Shown in pieces: positions 42,868 to 54,800 of a stretch of DNA of 64,000 bases (its first letter is position 1; every line of letters starts with the position of its first letter). The notes beneath the pieces are model-generated. The model had not been told where the DNA came from, searched no databases, and was given only the letters and a program-made list of their open reading frames with translations. The position numbers and the translations under genes were made by a program. This DNA comes from Streptomyces xinghaiensis S187 (GTDB taxonomy: Bacteria; Actinomycetota; Actinomycetes; Streptomycetales; Streptomycetaceae), in the NCBI RefSeq assembly GCF_000220705.2, contig NZ_CP023202.1, positions 496,001-560,000 of the forward strand, written 5' to 3'.

Positions 42868-45800
42868 TCACCAGAGCTTGCGGTGCGTCGGCTGTGCCTT
42901 CTCATCGGCGAGCCCGGCTTCGAGCTCCTCGATCTGGTTCTGCGCGAGGTCGAGGAGGGGGAAGTCGGAGGGCGTGTGGCCGCCGGCGGCGGGATCGGCG
43001 GTGTGGGCGGCCAAGCCGCCCAGCAGGTCCAGCCATGCCCGGCCCAGTCGCTCCGCCGCGGCTTCGTCCAGCACGGCGGCGGGCCAGCTCAGCGTAAGCG
43101 TCAGCTCCGGGCCCACGGGAGTGTCCACGATGGCCGCGGCCGCTTCGAGAGCGTGCTCGCAGGGCATGCCGGGGTCGGCCGAGCCGCCGATGGCCGTGTC
43201 ACCGGCCATCTGCCAGGGGCCGACCGGGCCCCGGCGGCTGCCGGCGGTGAAGCGCCCCAGGTAGTTGAAGCCGATCTGCGGGCCGGGGAGGGCCGCCAGC
43301 ACCGGTCCGGTCCCGGCGTTGAGATGGCGCAGCAGCCCGTGGCCGAGCCCGTCACCCGGCACCGCCCGCACCTGTTCCTTGGCGGCCTTCAGCAGCGCGC
43401 CGGCCGCGGGGCCGCCCGCGGCCGCGCCGGCGAGGTCCACACCGGCGGCGTCGAGCCGGACCGGGTGGGTACTGGTGAACCAGCCCACCGTGCGGGACAG
43501 ATCGGTGCCCTCGACCGGTTCCCGGCCGTGGCCCTCCACCTCCACCAGGACGGCGGTGCGGCCGTCCTGCCGGGTCCGTGCCACGGCGCCCGCCAGCCCG
43601 GCCAGCAGTACCTCGTGCACCCCGCAGTGGAACGCGGCCGGGGTGCGGCCGGCCAGGATGGCGGCCTCTCGCGCGGGAACCGTCCAGGACCGGCGGCGCA
43701 GGGTCTCCGCGGTGTCCCGGGCCGGGTCCAGCGCGCGGGTGAACGGCAGCGGGTCAGGATCGCCCAGCAGGGCTTTCCAGGCCGGGAGTTCGGCGACCCG
43801 GCCGGGGTCGCCGGCCTGGGCGGCCAGCAGGTTCGCCCACCGCCGGAAGGAGGTTCCGACGGGGTCGAGCACCGGTTCGCGTCCCGCCGCCGCGGCCTCG
43901 CAGGCCATGGCCAGGTCCGGTACCAGCACCCGCCAGGACACCCCGTCGACGGCCAGGTGGTGGACGACGAGGACCAGCCGCCCGGTCCGTCCGGGCCCGG
44001 CGTCGACCCAGACGGCTTGCAGCATTACGCCCGCGCGGGGGTCGAGCCGTTCCACGGCCTCCCGCGCGGCCCGGCCGGCGACGGCGTCCAGCGAGCCGTC
44101 GTCCGCGCCGCCGGCGTCCACCCGCGTGACGAGGTCCGCGGGGTCGGCCGTGCCGGGCTCGCCGGCCACGAGGAGCGGCTCCCCGTCGTCGCCGGTCTCC
44201 ACCCGGGCCCGCAGCATGTCGTGGCGGTCGAGGACGGCGACCAGGCCGGCCGTCAGCACCTCGCGTCCCAGGCCGCCCGGTGCGCCGACCACCGCCCACT
44301 GCGCGAACCGGGGCCGGAGGGCGCGTTCGCCGAGTGCCAGCATGACGGGGGTCCGGGGCACCTCGCCGGTGCCGATGTCGTCCACGTCCTCCGCGGCGGC
44401 GCCGGCCGGTCCGGCCACGGCGGCCAGCCGTTCGGGCGTCTTCTCCTCGAAGACCTGCCGTGGCGTCACCGCATAGCCGGCGCGCCGGGCGCGGGACGCG
44501 AGCTGCATCGAGGAGATGGAGTCGCCGCCCAGTTCGAAGAAGCTGTCGTCGGCCCCGGCCCGCTCCAGCCCCAGCACCTCGGCGAACAGGTCGCAGAACA
44601 CCGTCTCGGCCGCCGTCCGCGGCTCCCGCCCGGAAACCTTCCCGTCGTAGTCGGGGGCCGGCAGGGCCCGGCGGTCCACCTTGCCGTTCGCGGTGAGCGG
44701 CAGCCGGTCCAGCGGTACGAACACCGACGGCACCATGGGGTCCGGAAGGCGCTCAGCGGTGAACTCGCGCAGCGCGCCGAGCAGTTCCTCGACGGGCCGC
44801 GCCTCGGCGGGGCCGTCGCCCGGCCGGGGCGGGGCGGGGACGACATAGCCGACGAGGCGGTCGCCGCCGGGGCCGTCCCGGCGCGCCACGACCACGGCCC
44901 CGGCGACCCCGGGATGCGCGGACAGCACCGCCTCGACCTCTCCCGGTTCGATCCGGTGGCCGCGCACCTTGACCTGGGTGTCGGCGCGGCCGGTGAAGAC
45001 GAGTTCGCCGTCCCCGGTCCAGCGCGCCAGGTCGCCGGTGCGGTACATCCGCTCCCCGGGGACGAAGGGGCAGGCGACGAACCGCTCCGCCGTCAGGTCC
45101 GGGCGCCCCCGGTAGCCGCGGGCCAGTCCGGGGCCGGTGACGTACAGCTCGCCGACCGCCCCCGGCGGTACGGGTTGCAGGAAGCCGTCGAGGACGTAGG
45201 CCCGCGTGTTCGCCATCGGGCGTCCGACCGGCACCTCGGCACCGCCGGGTGACAGGGGCGCGCTCATCGCCGCGCACACCGTCACCTCGGTGGGGCCGTA
45301 CGCGTTCACCATCCGCCGCCCGGCGGACCAGCGGTCCGCCAGGGCCGCCGGGCAGGCCTCGCCGGCGACCACCAGGGTCTCCAGGCCGCCGGGCAGCTCC
45401 TCCTCCGTGGCCAGCACGCTCGGCGGCACCGTCACATGGGTGGCACCCGTCGCGCGCAGCGCCTCGCCCAGCGGCACCTGCGGCGGCAGACCCTCCGGGC
45501 CGGTCAGCACCAGTGCGGCGCCGGACAGCAGCGCCATGCAGAGTTCGGAGACGGCCGCGTCGAAGCTGAGCGAGGCGAACTGGAGCACCCGGGAGCCGGG
45601 TTCCACCGCGAACCGCTCGATCTGTGCCCGGGCCAGGTTGCCCAGTCCCCGGTGGGACACCACCACACCCTTCGGCACACCGGTCGATCCGGAGGTGTGG
45701 ATGACGTAGGCGGCGTTGCGGACGTCCAGCGGTGCGCGGCGCTCCCCGTCCGACAGCGGGCCGGGCGGGCGGGCGGCGACGGCCCCGGCGGTCTCCGGGT

Positions 45801-48800
45801 CGTCCAGGACGACCAGCCGGCCCGGGAAGTCCGGCGGTACCGCCTCCCGGGTCTCCCGGGTGCACACCACCACCGCCGGCTCCGTGTCGCGGAACACGAA
45901 CGCGATGCGCTCGGCGGGGTGGGCCGGGTCCACCGGTACGAAGGCCCCGCCGGCCGCGGACACCGCCAGCACGGACGTCACCAGCGCCGCGGACCTCGGC
46001 ACCATGACGGCCACCGCGTCCTCCGGGCCGACGCCCGCACGGGTCAGATGACGGGCCAGCCGGTTCGTCCCGGCCTCCAGCTCGCCGTAGGTCAGCGTCC
46101 GCTCGCCGTCCGCCACGGCCACCGCGTCCCGTGACCGCTCCGCCTGCCGGCGGAACAACTCCGGCAGCGGAGCGGCGGCGGACGGCGCCGCGGTCCGGTT
46201 CCAGGTGTCCAGGGTGAGCGTGCGCTGCTCCGGCCCCAGTACGCCCACCCGCGCCACGGGCGCGGAGGGGTCCGCGGCCATCTGCTCCAGGACCCGGGCG
46301 AGCGAGGCCACCAGGTCCTCGGCCCAGGCGCGCGGGAACACGTCGGGCCGGTAGACGAGTTCGCCGCGCATCCGCTCGCCGGGCACCGCGATCAGCGTCA
46401 GCGGGTAGTGGCCGGTGTCCTCCGGCTTGCCGCCGGGCCGGATGGTCAGCGTGCCGGGCGAGGGCTCCCGGAGAGCGGGGCGGGGGTAGTTCTCGTACAC
46501 CACGAGCGTGTCGAAGACGGCACCCGGACCGGCGAGCCGGCGGATCTCGGGGAGACCGACGTGCTGATGGGACATCAGCGCGACCTGCCGGTCCCGCAGG
46601 CCGGTGAGCATCGCGGCGACGGACTCCTCCCCCGCCGGGTCGACCCGCACCGGCAGGGTGTTGAGGAACAGGCCGACCATGGACTCCACGCGCGGCAGTT
46701 CCTCGGGCCGCCCCGCCACCGTCGCGCCGAACACCACGTCCGTCCGGCCCGCCAGCCGCGCCAGCAGCAGCGCCCACGCGCCCTGGACCACCGTGTTGAC
46801 GGTCAGCCCGTGGGCGCGCGTCAGGGCGTCCACGGCGCGGGTGAGGTCCTCCGGGAACGCGAACGGGACGCGGTCCGGCACCGCCGGGGCCAGGGCCGCG
46901 TCCCCGGGCACGGCCAGCGTCGGCTCGTCCAGGCCGGCGAACTCCGCGCGCCACGCCTCCCGGGCCGCCTCCTTGTCCTGCCGTTCCAGCCAGGCGAGGT
47001 ACTCCCGGTACGAGGTCGCCGGCGGCAGGGCCCGGGCGTCGTCGCCGCCCGCCTCGTACAGCACGGACAGTTCACCGATGATCACCGGCAGGGACCAGCC
47101 GTCCGTGACGATGTGATGGCTGGTGACGACCTGGACGTGCCGGTCCCGGCCGAGCCGGACCAGCAGCAGGCGCAGCAGCGGTGCCCGGGTGACGTCGAGC
47201 CGCCGGGCCCGCTCCTCCCGGACCAGCCGGTCCAGGCCCGCCCGCGCCTCGTCCTCCGGCAGCCCGGAGAGATCGGACTCGTGCCAGGGCAGTTCCACCT
47301 CCCCCGCGATGACCTGCACGGCCTCGCCGGACTCCAGGCGGTGGAAGCTCGCCCGCAGCACCGGGTGCCGGTCCGTCAGCGTCCGCCACGCGGACCGCAG
47401 CCGGTCCGCGTCGAGCGGCCCGTCCAGGGCCAGGACGCGCTGCCCCTCGTAGAGGTCCGGGCCGCGGTCGTCGAAGCCGGCGTGGAAGAGCAGCCCTTCC
47501 TGCAGCGGGGAGAGCGGCCAGATGTCCACCAGGCCCGGCACCGCGGCCTCCAGCCGCTCCACGCTCTCCCGGGCGAGATCCACGAGGGGGAAGTCGGAGG
47601 GGGTGTGCCCGCCCGCGGCGGGGTCGGCGGTGTGCGCGGCCAGGCCGGCGAGCAGGTCCAGCCAGAGCCGGCCCAGCCGGTCCGCCTCCGTCTCGTCGAG
47701 CACCTGTTCCGGCCAGCTCAGCGTCAGTGTCAGCTCCGGTCCCCCGGCGGTGTCCAGGACGGCCGCGCCCGCTTCCAGTGCGTGCCGGGCGGGCATGTCC
47801 GGGTCGACGGAGCCGCCGATCGCCGCGTCACCGGCCATCTGCCAGGCGGAGACCGCGGTGTCCTCGCCGGCCCGCGGTCCGGCGGCGAACCGCCCCAGAT
47901 AGTTGAACGCGATCTGCGGGCCGGGCAGGGCGGCCAGGGCGGGCCCGGTGCCGGGGTTGAGGTGGCGCAGCAGTCCGTGGCCGAGTCCGTCGCCGGGCAC
48001 CGCCCGGAGCTGCTCCTTGACGGTCTTCAGCAGTTCGCCGGCCGCGGGACCGCCGGTGAGCACGGCGTCCAGGTCGACGCCCGCCGGGTCCAGACGGGCC
48101 GGGTGGGTACTGGTGAACCAGCCCACGGTGCGGGACAGGTCGGCTCCCTCCAGCGGTTCGCGGCCGTGCCCCTCGATGTCGATCAGCGTCGCGGAGCCGG
48201 TGTCCGGGCGCCAGCGGGCGACCGCTCCGGCCAGGGCGGCCAGCAGCACCTCGCGCACCCCGCAGTGGAAGGCCGCCGGCATCCGGCCCGCCAGCACCCC
48301 GGCCTGTTCCGCGGGCACCGTCCACGAGCGGCGGCGCACGGTCGCGGCGGTGTCCCGCGCCGGGTCCGGGGCGCGCCGCCCGACGGGGGCCGTCTCCTCT
48401 CCGAGCAGGGCGGTCCAGGCATCGAGTTCGGCGGTCCGCTCCTCCGAGACCGCCTGCTCGGCGAGGAGGCCGGCCCATCGGCGGAACGGTGTTTCCACCG
48501 GGTCGAGCGACGGCTCGCGCCCGGCCGCCACGGCCTCGTACGCGGCTTCCAGGTCGGGCAGCAGGATGCGCCAGGAGACGCCGTCCACGACGAGGTGATG
48601 TGCCGCCAGGACGAGCCGGCCGGGGCGGTCGGGGCCGGCGTCCACCCACACCACCCGGAAGACCGCTCCGAGCGTGGGGTCGAGCCCTTCCGCGGCCTCC
48701 CGCGCCGCGCGGCCCGCGATGCCGTCCAGATCGCCGTCCGCCGCCCCGGTGGCGTCCAGCCGGCCGATCCGCCCGGCCGCGTCCACCGAGCCGCGCTCGC

Positions 48801-51800
48801 CGACGGCCAGCACGCGCTCCGTCCCGTCCCCGCTCACCCGGGCCCGCAGCATGTCGTGCGTGTCCAGCACGGCGCCGACAGCGGCCACGAGGGCGTCGCG
48901 CCGCAGTCCGGCCGGTGCCCCGACGATCGCCCACTGCGCGAGGCCGGGCCGGGCGGCCCGGTCACCGAGCTCCCGCATCACCGGTGTCCAGGGCACCTCG
49001 CCCGCGCCCGTGCCCGTGTCCGCGCCGGGCGCGGAGGTTTCCCGGGCCGCGCTGCGGGCGACGGCAGCCAGTCCGGCGGGGGTCTCGTGCTCGAAGACGT
49101 CCTGGGCCTTGAACAGCAGGTCCGCGCGGCGGGCACGGGCGGCCAGCTGCATCGACATGATCGAGTCCCCGCCGAGCGAGAAGAAACTGTCCTCGACGCC
49201 GACCCGCTCCACACCCAGCACCTCGGCGAAGAGCCGGCACAGCGTCTCCTCCGCCACCGTCCGCGGCTCACGGCCGGCGGCGGCGCCCTCGAACTCCGGG
49301 GCGGGGAGCGCCTTGCGGTCCACCTTGCCGTTCTCCGTGACCGGAAGCGCGTCCAGGACGAGGACGGCGGCCGGGACCATGTACTCCGGCAGCACCGCGG
49401 CGGCCCGCTCGCGCACGGCCTGCGGGTCCACGCCCTCGGGCCCCTCGGGCACCACGTAGCCGACCAGCCGGCGTTCACCCGGCCGGTCCTCCCGTGCCAC
49501 CACCACCGCCTGCGCGACAGCCGGGTGGGCGGCCAACACCGCCTCCACCTCGCCGGGTTCGACACGGTAGCCCCGGATCTTCACCTGCTCGTCCGCGCGG
49601 CCGGCGAAGAGAAGCTCACCGTCCTCGGTCCAGCGGACCAGGTCGCCGGTGCGGTACATCCGCTCGCCCGGGAGGAACGGGCAGGCCACGAACCGCTCGC
49701 CCGTCGGGCCCGGCCCGCCCCAGTAACCGCGCGCCAACCCCGCACCGGATACGTACAGTTCACCGGTCACACCCGGCGGCACCGGCTGCAGGAAGGCGTC
49801 CAGCACGAACACCCGCCGCCCCGGCAGCGGACGGCCGATCGGCAGCACCTCCCCCAGCACCTCCCCGGGACGCAACTCGTGCCAGGTCGCGCACAACGTC
49901 GTCTCCGTCGGCCCGTACAGATGCCGCACCGACACCTCCGGGCACGCCTCCCGCACCCGCGCCACCGAGGCGACCGGCACCACGTCACCGCCCGTCAGCA
50001 CCTGACGCAGACCCCGGAAACACTCCGGGGACTCCTCCGCCAGCACCCGGAACGAACCAGCCGTCACATGCAACGCGGTCACACCGCCGGCTATGTGCTG
50101 CCGCACCTGCTGGGCCTCGACCGCGCCCGGTTCGGCGACCACCACCCGCGCACCGGCGACGAGGGGCACCCACACCTCGAACAGCGAGGCGTCGAACGCG
50201 TGCGGGGCGTGCATCAGCACCGCGTCACCCGACCCGACCGACCACTCCCGCTCCCCGACCAGCGCCGCCACACCGCCGTGCGGCACCGCCACACCCTTCG
50301 GCACCCCCGTCGAGCCGGACGTGTACATCACATACGCCACGTCCCCGGCACTCACGGGAGCGCCCGGCCAGGGCTCCCGGGCGGTGACCTCGGCCGCCAC
50401 CGACACACTGTCCAGCACCACCACCGGGGCGGCGGTGTCCTCCGGGATCACACCCCGCGTCGTCTCCGTGCACAGCACCACCACCGGAGCGGCATCGGCC
50501 AGCACGAACGCCACCCGCTCCACCGGAGTACTGGCCTCCACCGGCACATACGCCGCACCGGCCTTCCACACCCCCAGCAGCGCCACCAGCAGATCCGCCG
50601 ACCGCTCCATCACCACCGCGACCCGCTCACCACGCCCCACACCCAACGAGGAGAGATACGCCGCCAGACGCCCCGCCCCGTCGTCCAACTCCCCGTAGGA
50701 CAGCGGCCGTTCGCCATCGACGACGGCCACCGCGTCCGGCGTCGTCCGCGCCCGCGCCGCGACCAGCTCCGGCACCGCCGGCTCCGGCGGCCGGTCGGCC
50801 GACGCGCTCCAGCCCTCGACGGTCCGGCCGCGCTCGACCGGGTCCACCACGTCCAGCCGTCCCAGCGGCACCGACGGGTCCGCCGCGATCTGCTCCAGCA
50901 CCCGCACGACGCCCCGCGCGATCCTGGCGGCGCTCTCGTGGCCGAACAGATCCGGCCGGTAGGTGACATGGACCCGGAGGTGCTCTCCGGGAACGGCCCC
51001 CACCGCCAGGGGGTAGTGGGTGCCGGCCAGGGTCTTCAGCTGCCTGATCGCCACTCCGCCGTCCGTCCCCGCGGGGCCGGAGAGCTCGGGCGCGTTCCGC
51101 GGGTAGTTCTCGAACATCAGCATCGTGTCGAAGACCGCGCCCGGCCCCGCGAGTTGCTGGATCTCCGGCAGCCCGAGGTGCTGGTGCGCGATCAGCGCCG
51201 ACTGGTGCTCCTGCAGTTCCCGGAGCATGTCCCGCACCGGCTGGGCCCCGTCCAGCCGTACCCGCACGGGCAGCGTGTTGATGAACAGGCCGACCATCGA
51301 CTCGACGTCGGGCAGTTCGGGCGGCCGCCCGGCGACGGTGCCGCCGAACACCACGTCCGTACGGCCCGTCAGCCGCGCGAGCACCAGCGCCCAGGCGCCC
51401 TGCACCAGGGTGTTCACCGTCAGTCCGTGGGCGCGCGCCCGCCCGGTCAGTGCCCGGGTGCTCTCCGCGGACAGCTCCGCGGAGCTCACGACCGGTGTCA
51501 CGGGGGCCCGGCCCGGGTCCGCCGGGGCCACCAGTACCGGTTCGGCGACCCCGGACAGTTCCGCGCGCCACGCGGCCCGGGCCGCCTCCTTGTCCTGCCC
51601 CGCCAGCCAGGCCAGGTGGTTCCGGTAGGAGGCGGCCGGCCGCAGGGCGGCGTCCGTGCCTCGGCCCGCCGCGTACAGCGCGGACACCTCGTTGAGGACG
51701 ACCGGCATGGACCAGCCGTCGATCAGGATGTGGTGGCTGGTGATGGCCAGCCGGTACCGGTTTCGGGCGAGCCGGACGAGCAGCAGCCGCAGCAGCGGCG

Positions 51801-54800
51801 GCTTCGCCAGGTCGAAGCGCTCCGCCAGTTCGTTCGCGGCCAGCCGCTCCGCCTCCGCCAGGGCCTCGGTCTCCGGCAGGCCGGACAGATCGGCCTCGCG
51901 CCAGGGCAGTTCCACCCGCCGGGCGACGACCTGCACGGCCTCGCCGGAGGTCAGGCGGTGGAAGCCCGCCCGCAGGACCGCGTGCCGGGCCGGCAGCTCC
52001 TCCCAGGCCGCCCGGAGCCGGGCGGTGTCCAGCGGCCCGTCGAGCCCCAGCAGGCGCTGGCTCTGGTAGACGTCCGGCCCCTCCTGGTCGAAGGTGGCGT
52101 GGAAGAGCATGCCCTCCTGGAGCGGCGACAGCGGCCACACGTCCGCCGGTTCCGGGACGCACGCCTCCAGTTCCGCCAGGCCGTCCCGCGTCAGGCCGGC
52201 CAGCGGGAAGTCGGACGGGGTGTGCCCGCCGGCCCCGGGGCGGGCGGAGTGGGCGGCCAGGCCGCTCAGCATCCGCCGCCAGGAGCGCCCCAGTTCCTCC
52301 GCCTCGGACTCGTCCAGAATCCCGCCGGGCCAGCTCAGGGTGAGGGTCAGCTCGGGACCTCCGGGGGTGTCGCGGACGGCCGCGTTCGCCTCGACGGCGT
52401 GCGGGGCGGGCAGGCCCGGGTCGGCCGAGCCGCCGATCGCCGTCTCACCGGCCAACTGCCAGGCGGCGACCGGTTCCTCCCGCGGTCCGGCGGCGAACCG
52501 GCCGAGATAGTTGAAGCCGATCTGCGCGCCCGGCAGGGCGGCGAGGGCGGGGCCGGCAGTGGGGTCGAGGTGGCGCAGCAGCCCGTGGCCGAGCCCGTCG
52601 CCCGGCACCGCGCGTGCCTGCTCCTTGACCGTCTTCAGCAGCTCCCCGGCCGCGGCGCCCCCGGCCGGGACCTCGCCGGTTCCGATGCCGGACAGGTCCA
52701 GCCGGACCGGGTGGGACCGGGTGAACCAGCCCACCGTGCGGGACAGGTCGGCTCCCTCCAGCGGTTCGCGGCCGTGGCCCTCCACGTCCACCACGAGCGC
52801 GGCGCCAGTGCCGCTGCCGTCACCGCCGTGGCCGGTGCCGCCGTCGTACCGGTGCGCGACCGCGCCCGCGAGTCCCGCCAGCAGGACGTCCTGCACCCCG
52901 CAGTGGAACGCCTCCGGTGTCCTGCCGGTGAGGACGGCCGCCTCGTGCTGCGGCACCACCCATGAGCGGTGGCGCATGGTCGCGGCGGTGTCCCGCGCCG
53001 GGTCCGGCGCGCGCCGCCCGACGGGGAGCCGTTCGCCGCCGAGCAGGGCCGCCCAGTCGCCCAGTTCGGCGAGCCGGTCTCCGGAGGCCGCCTGTCCGGC
53101 CAGCAGGCCGGCCCACCGCCGGAACGAGGTGCCCACCGGGTCCAGTTCCGGCTTCCGGCCGGCCGCCGCGGCCTCGTACGCGGCCCGCAGATCCGGCAGC
53201 AGGATGCGCCAGGAGACGCCGTCGACCACCAGATGGTGGATCACCAGCGCGAGCCGGCCGGTCCGCTCCGGCCCGGCGTCCACCCACACCGCCCGGACCA
53301 TCGCGCCCGCCGAGGGGTCCAGCCGCTCGGCGGCCTCCCGCGCCGCCCGGGCGGCGATCCCGTCCAGCGCGCCGGGTTCCGCTCCGGTGGCGTCCACCCG
53401 GCCGACCAGGGCGGCGGCATCGGCGGATCCGGGCCGGCCGACCGTGAAGCGGGGTTCCCCGCCGTCGAGTACCGCACGGGCCCGCAGCATGGCGTGATGG
53501 TCGAGGAGGGCGGCCAGCCCGGCCGCCAGCGTCCCGGGGTCGAGCCCGGCGGGGGCGCCGACCACCGCCCACTGCGCGAACCGCGGACGGGCGGCCCGTT
53601 CGCCCAGTTCCCGCATCACCGGTGTCCAGGGCGCCTCGCCTACGCCCGTGTCCCGCGCGTTCCCCGCTCCGCGGCCCGCGGTCCCGGGCCTCCGCGCCAC
53701 GAGCGCCAGCCGCTCGGGGGTCTTCTCGTCGAACACCTGCCGCGGTGTGAGCACCAGTCCCGCGCGGCGGGCCCGGGCGACGAGCTGCATGGAGGAGATC
53801 GAGTCACCGCCCAGCGTGAAGAAGCCGTCCTCGGCACCGACCCGCTCCAGACCCAGGACGTCCGCGAAGAGCCCGCACAGCACGGTCTCGTTCTCCGTCC
53901 GGGGTTCCCGTCCGGACACGCGTCCGGCGAAGTCGGGGGCGGGCAGGGCCGCGCGGTCGACCTTGCCGTTACGGGTCACGGGCAGCGCGTCCAGCACCAG
54001 CACCACCGCGGGCACCATGTACTCGGGCAGCAGTTCGACGGCGTGCTCGCGCACGGCTTCCCCGGCCGGCTTCTCCGCGTCTCCGTCCGGGACGACGTAG
54101 CCGACCAGGCGGCGCTCGCCCGGCCGGTCCTCCCGTGCCACCACCACGGCCTGGGCGACGGCGGGGTGTGTGGCCAGGGCCGCCTCCACCTCGCCCGGCT
54201 CCACCCGGAATCCGCGGATCTTGACCTGCGCGTCGACCCGTCCGGCGAAGAGGAGTTCCCCGTCGTCGGTCCAGCGCACCAGGTCGCCGGTGCGGTACAT
54301 CCGCTCCCCGGGGACGAACGGGCAGGCGACGAACCGCTCGGCGCTCGGAGCCGGCCGGTCCCAGTAGCCCTGCCCCAACCCGGCGCCGGAGACATAGAGT
54401 TCGCCGGTCACACCGGGCGGGACCGGCTGGAGGAAGGCGTCCAGCACGAACACCTGGCGGCTGGGCAGCGGACGCCCGATGGGCAGCACCGGACCGACGC
54501 GCTCCGCGCCCGGCCTCCACACCCGCCAGGTCGCGCACAGTGTGGTCTCCGTGGGCCCGTACAGATGGCGCACGGAGACCTCCGGGCACGCCTCCCGCAC
54601 CCGGGCCACCGAGGCGACCGGCACCACGTCGCCGCCGGTCAGCACCTCCCGCAGGCCGCGGAAGCAGTCCGGCGTCTCGGCCGCGAGGACGCGGAACGAA
54701 CCGGCGGTCAGGTGCACCGCCGTGACACCCCTGTCCGTGATCTCCGCGCGCACCCGCTGGGCGTCCACCACGCCGGGCTCCGCCACGACCACACGGCCTC

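Noticed and set aside
46408..52965. Plus-strand open frame of about 2185 codons opposite the three-module NRPS gene (similarly 38330-42169 and 56916-61454)
   Set aside because: Gln/Arg/His/Gly-rich shadow of the real minus-strand gene caused by high GC at third positions; no domain is recognisable.
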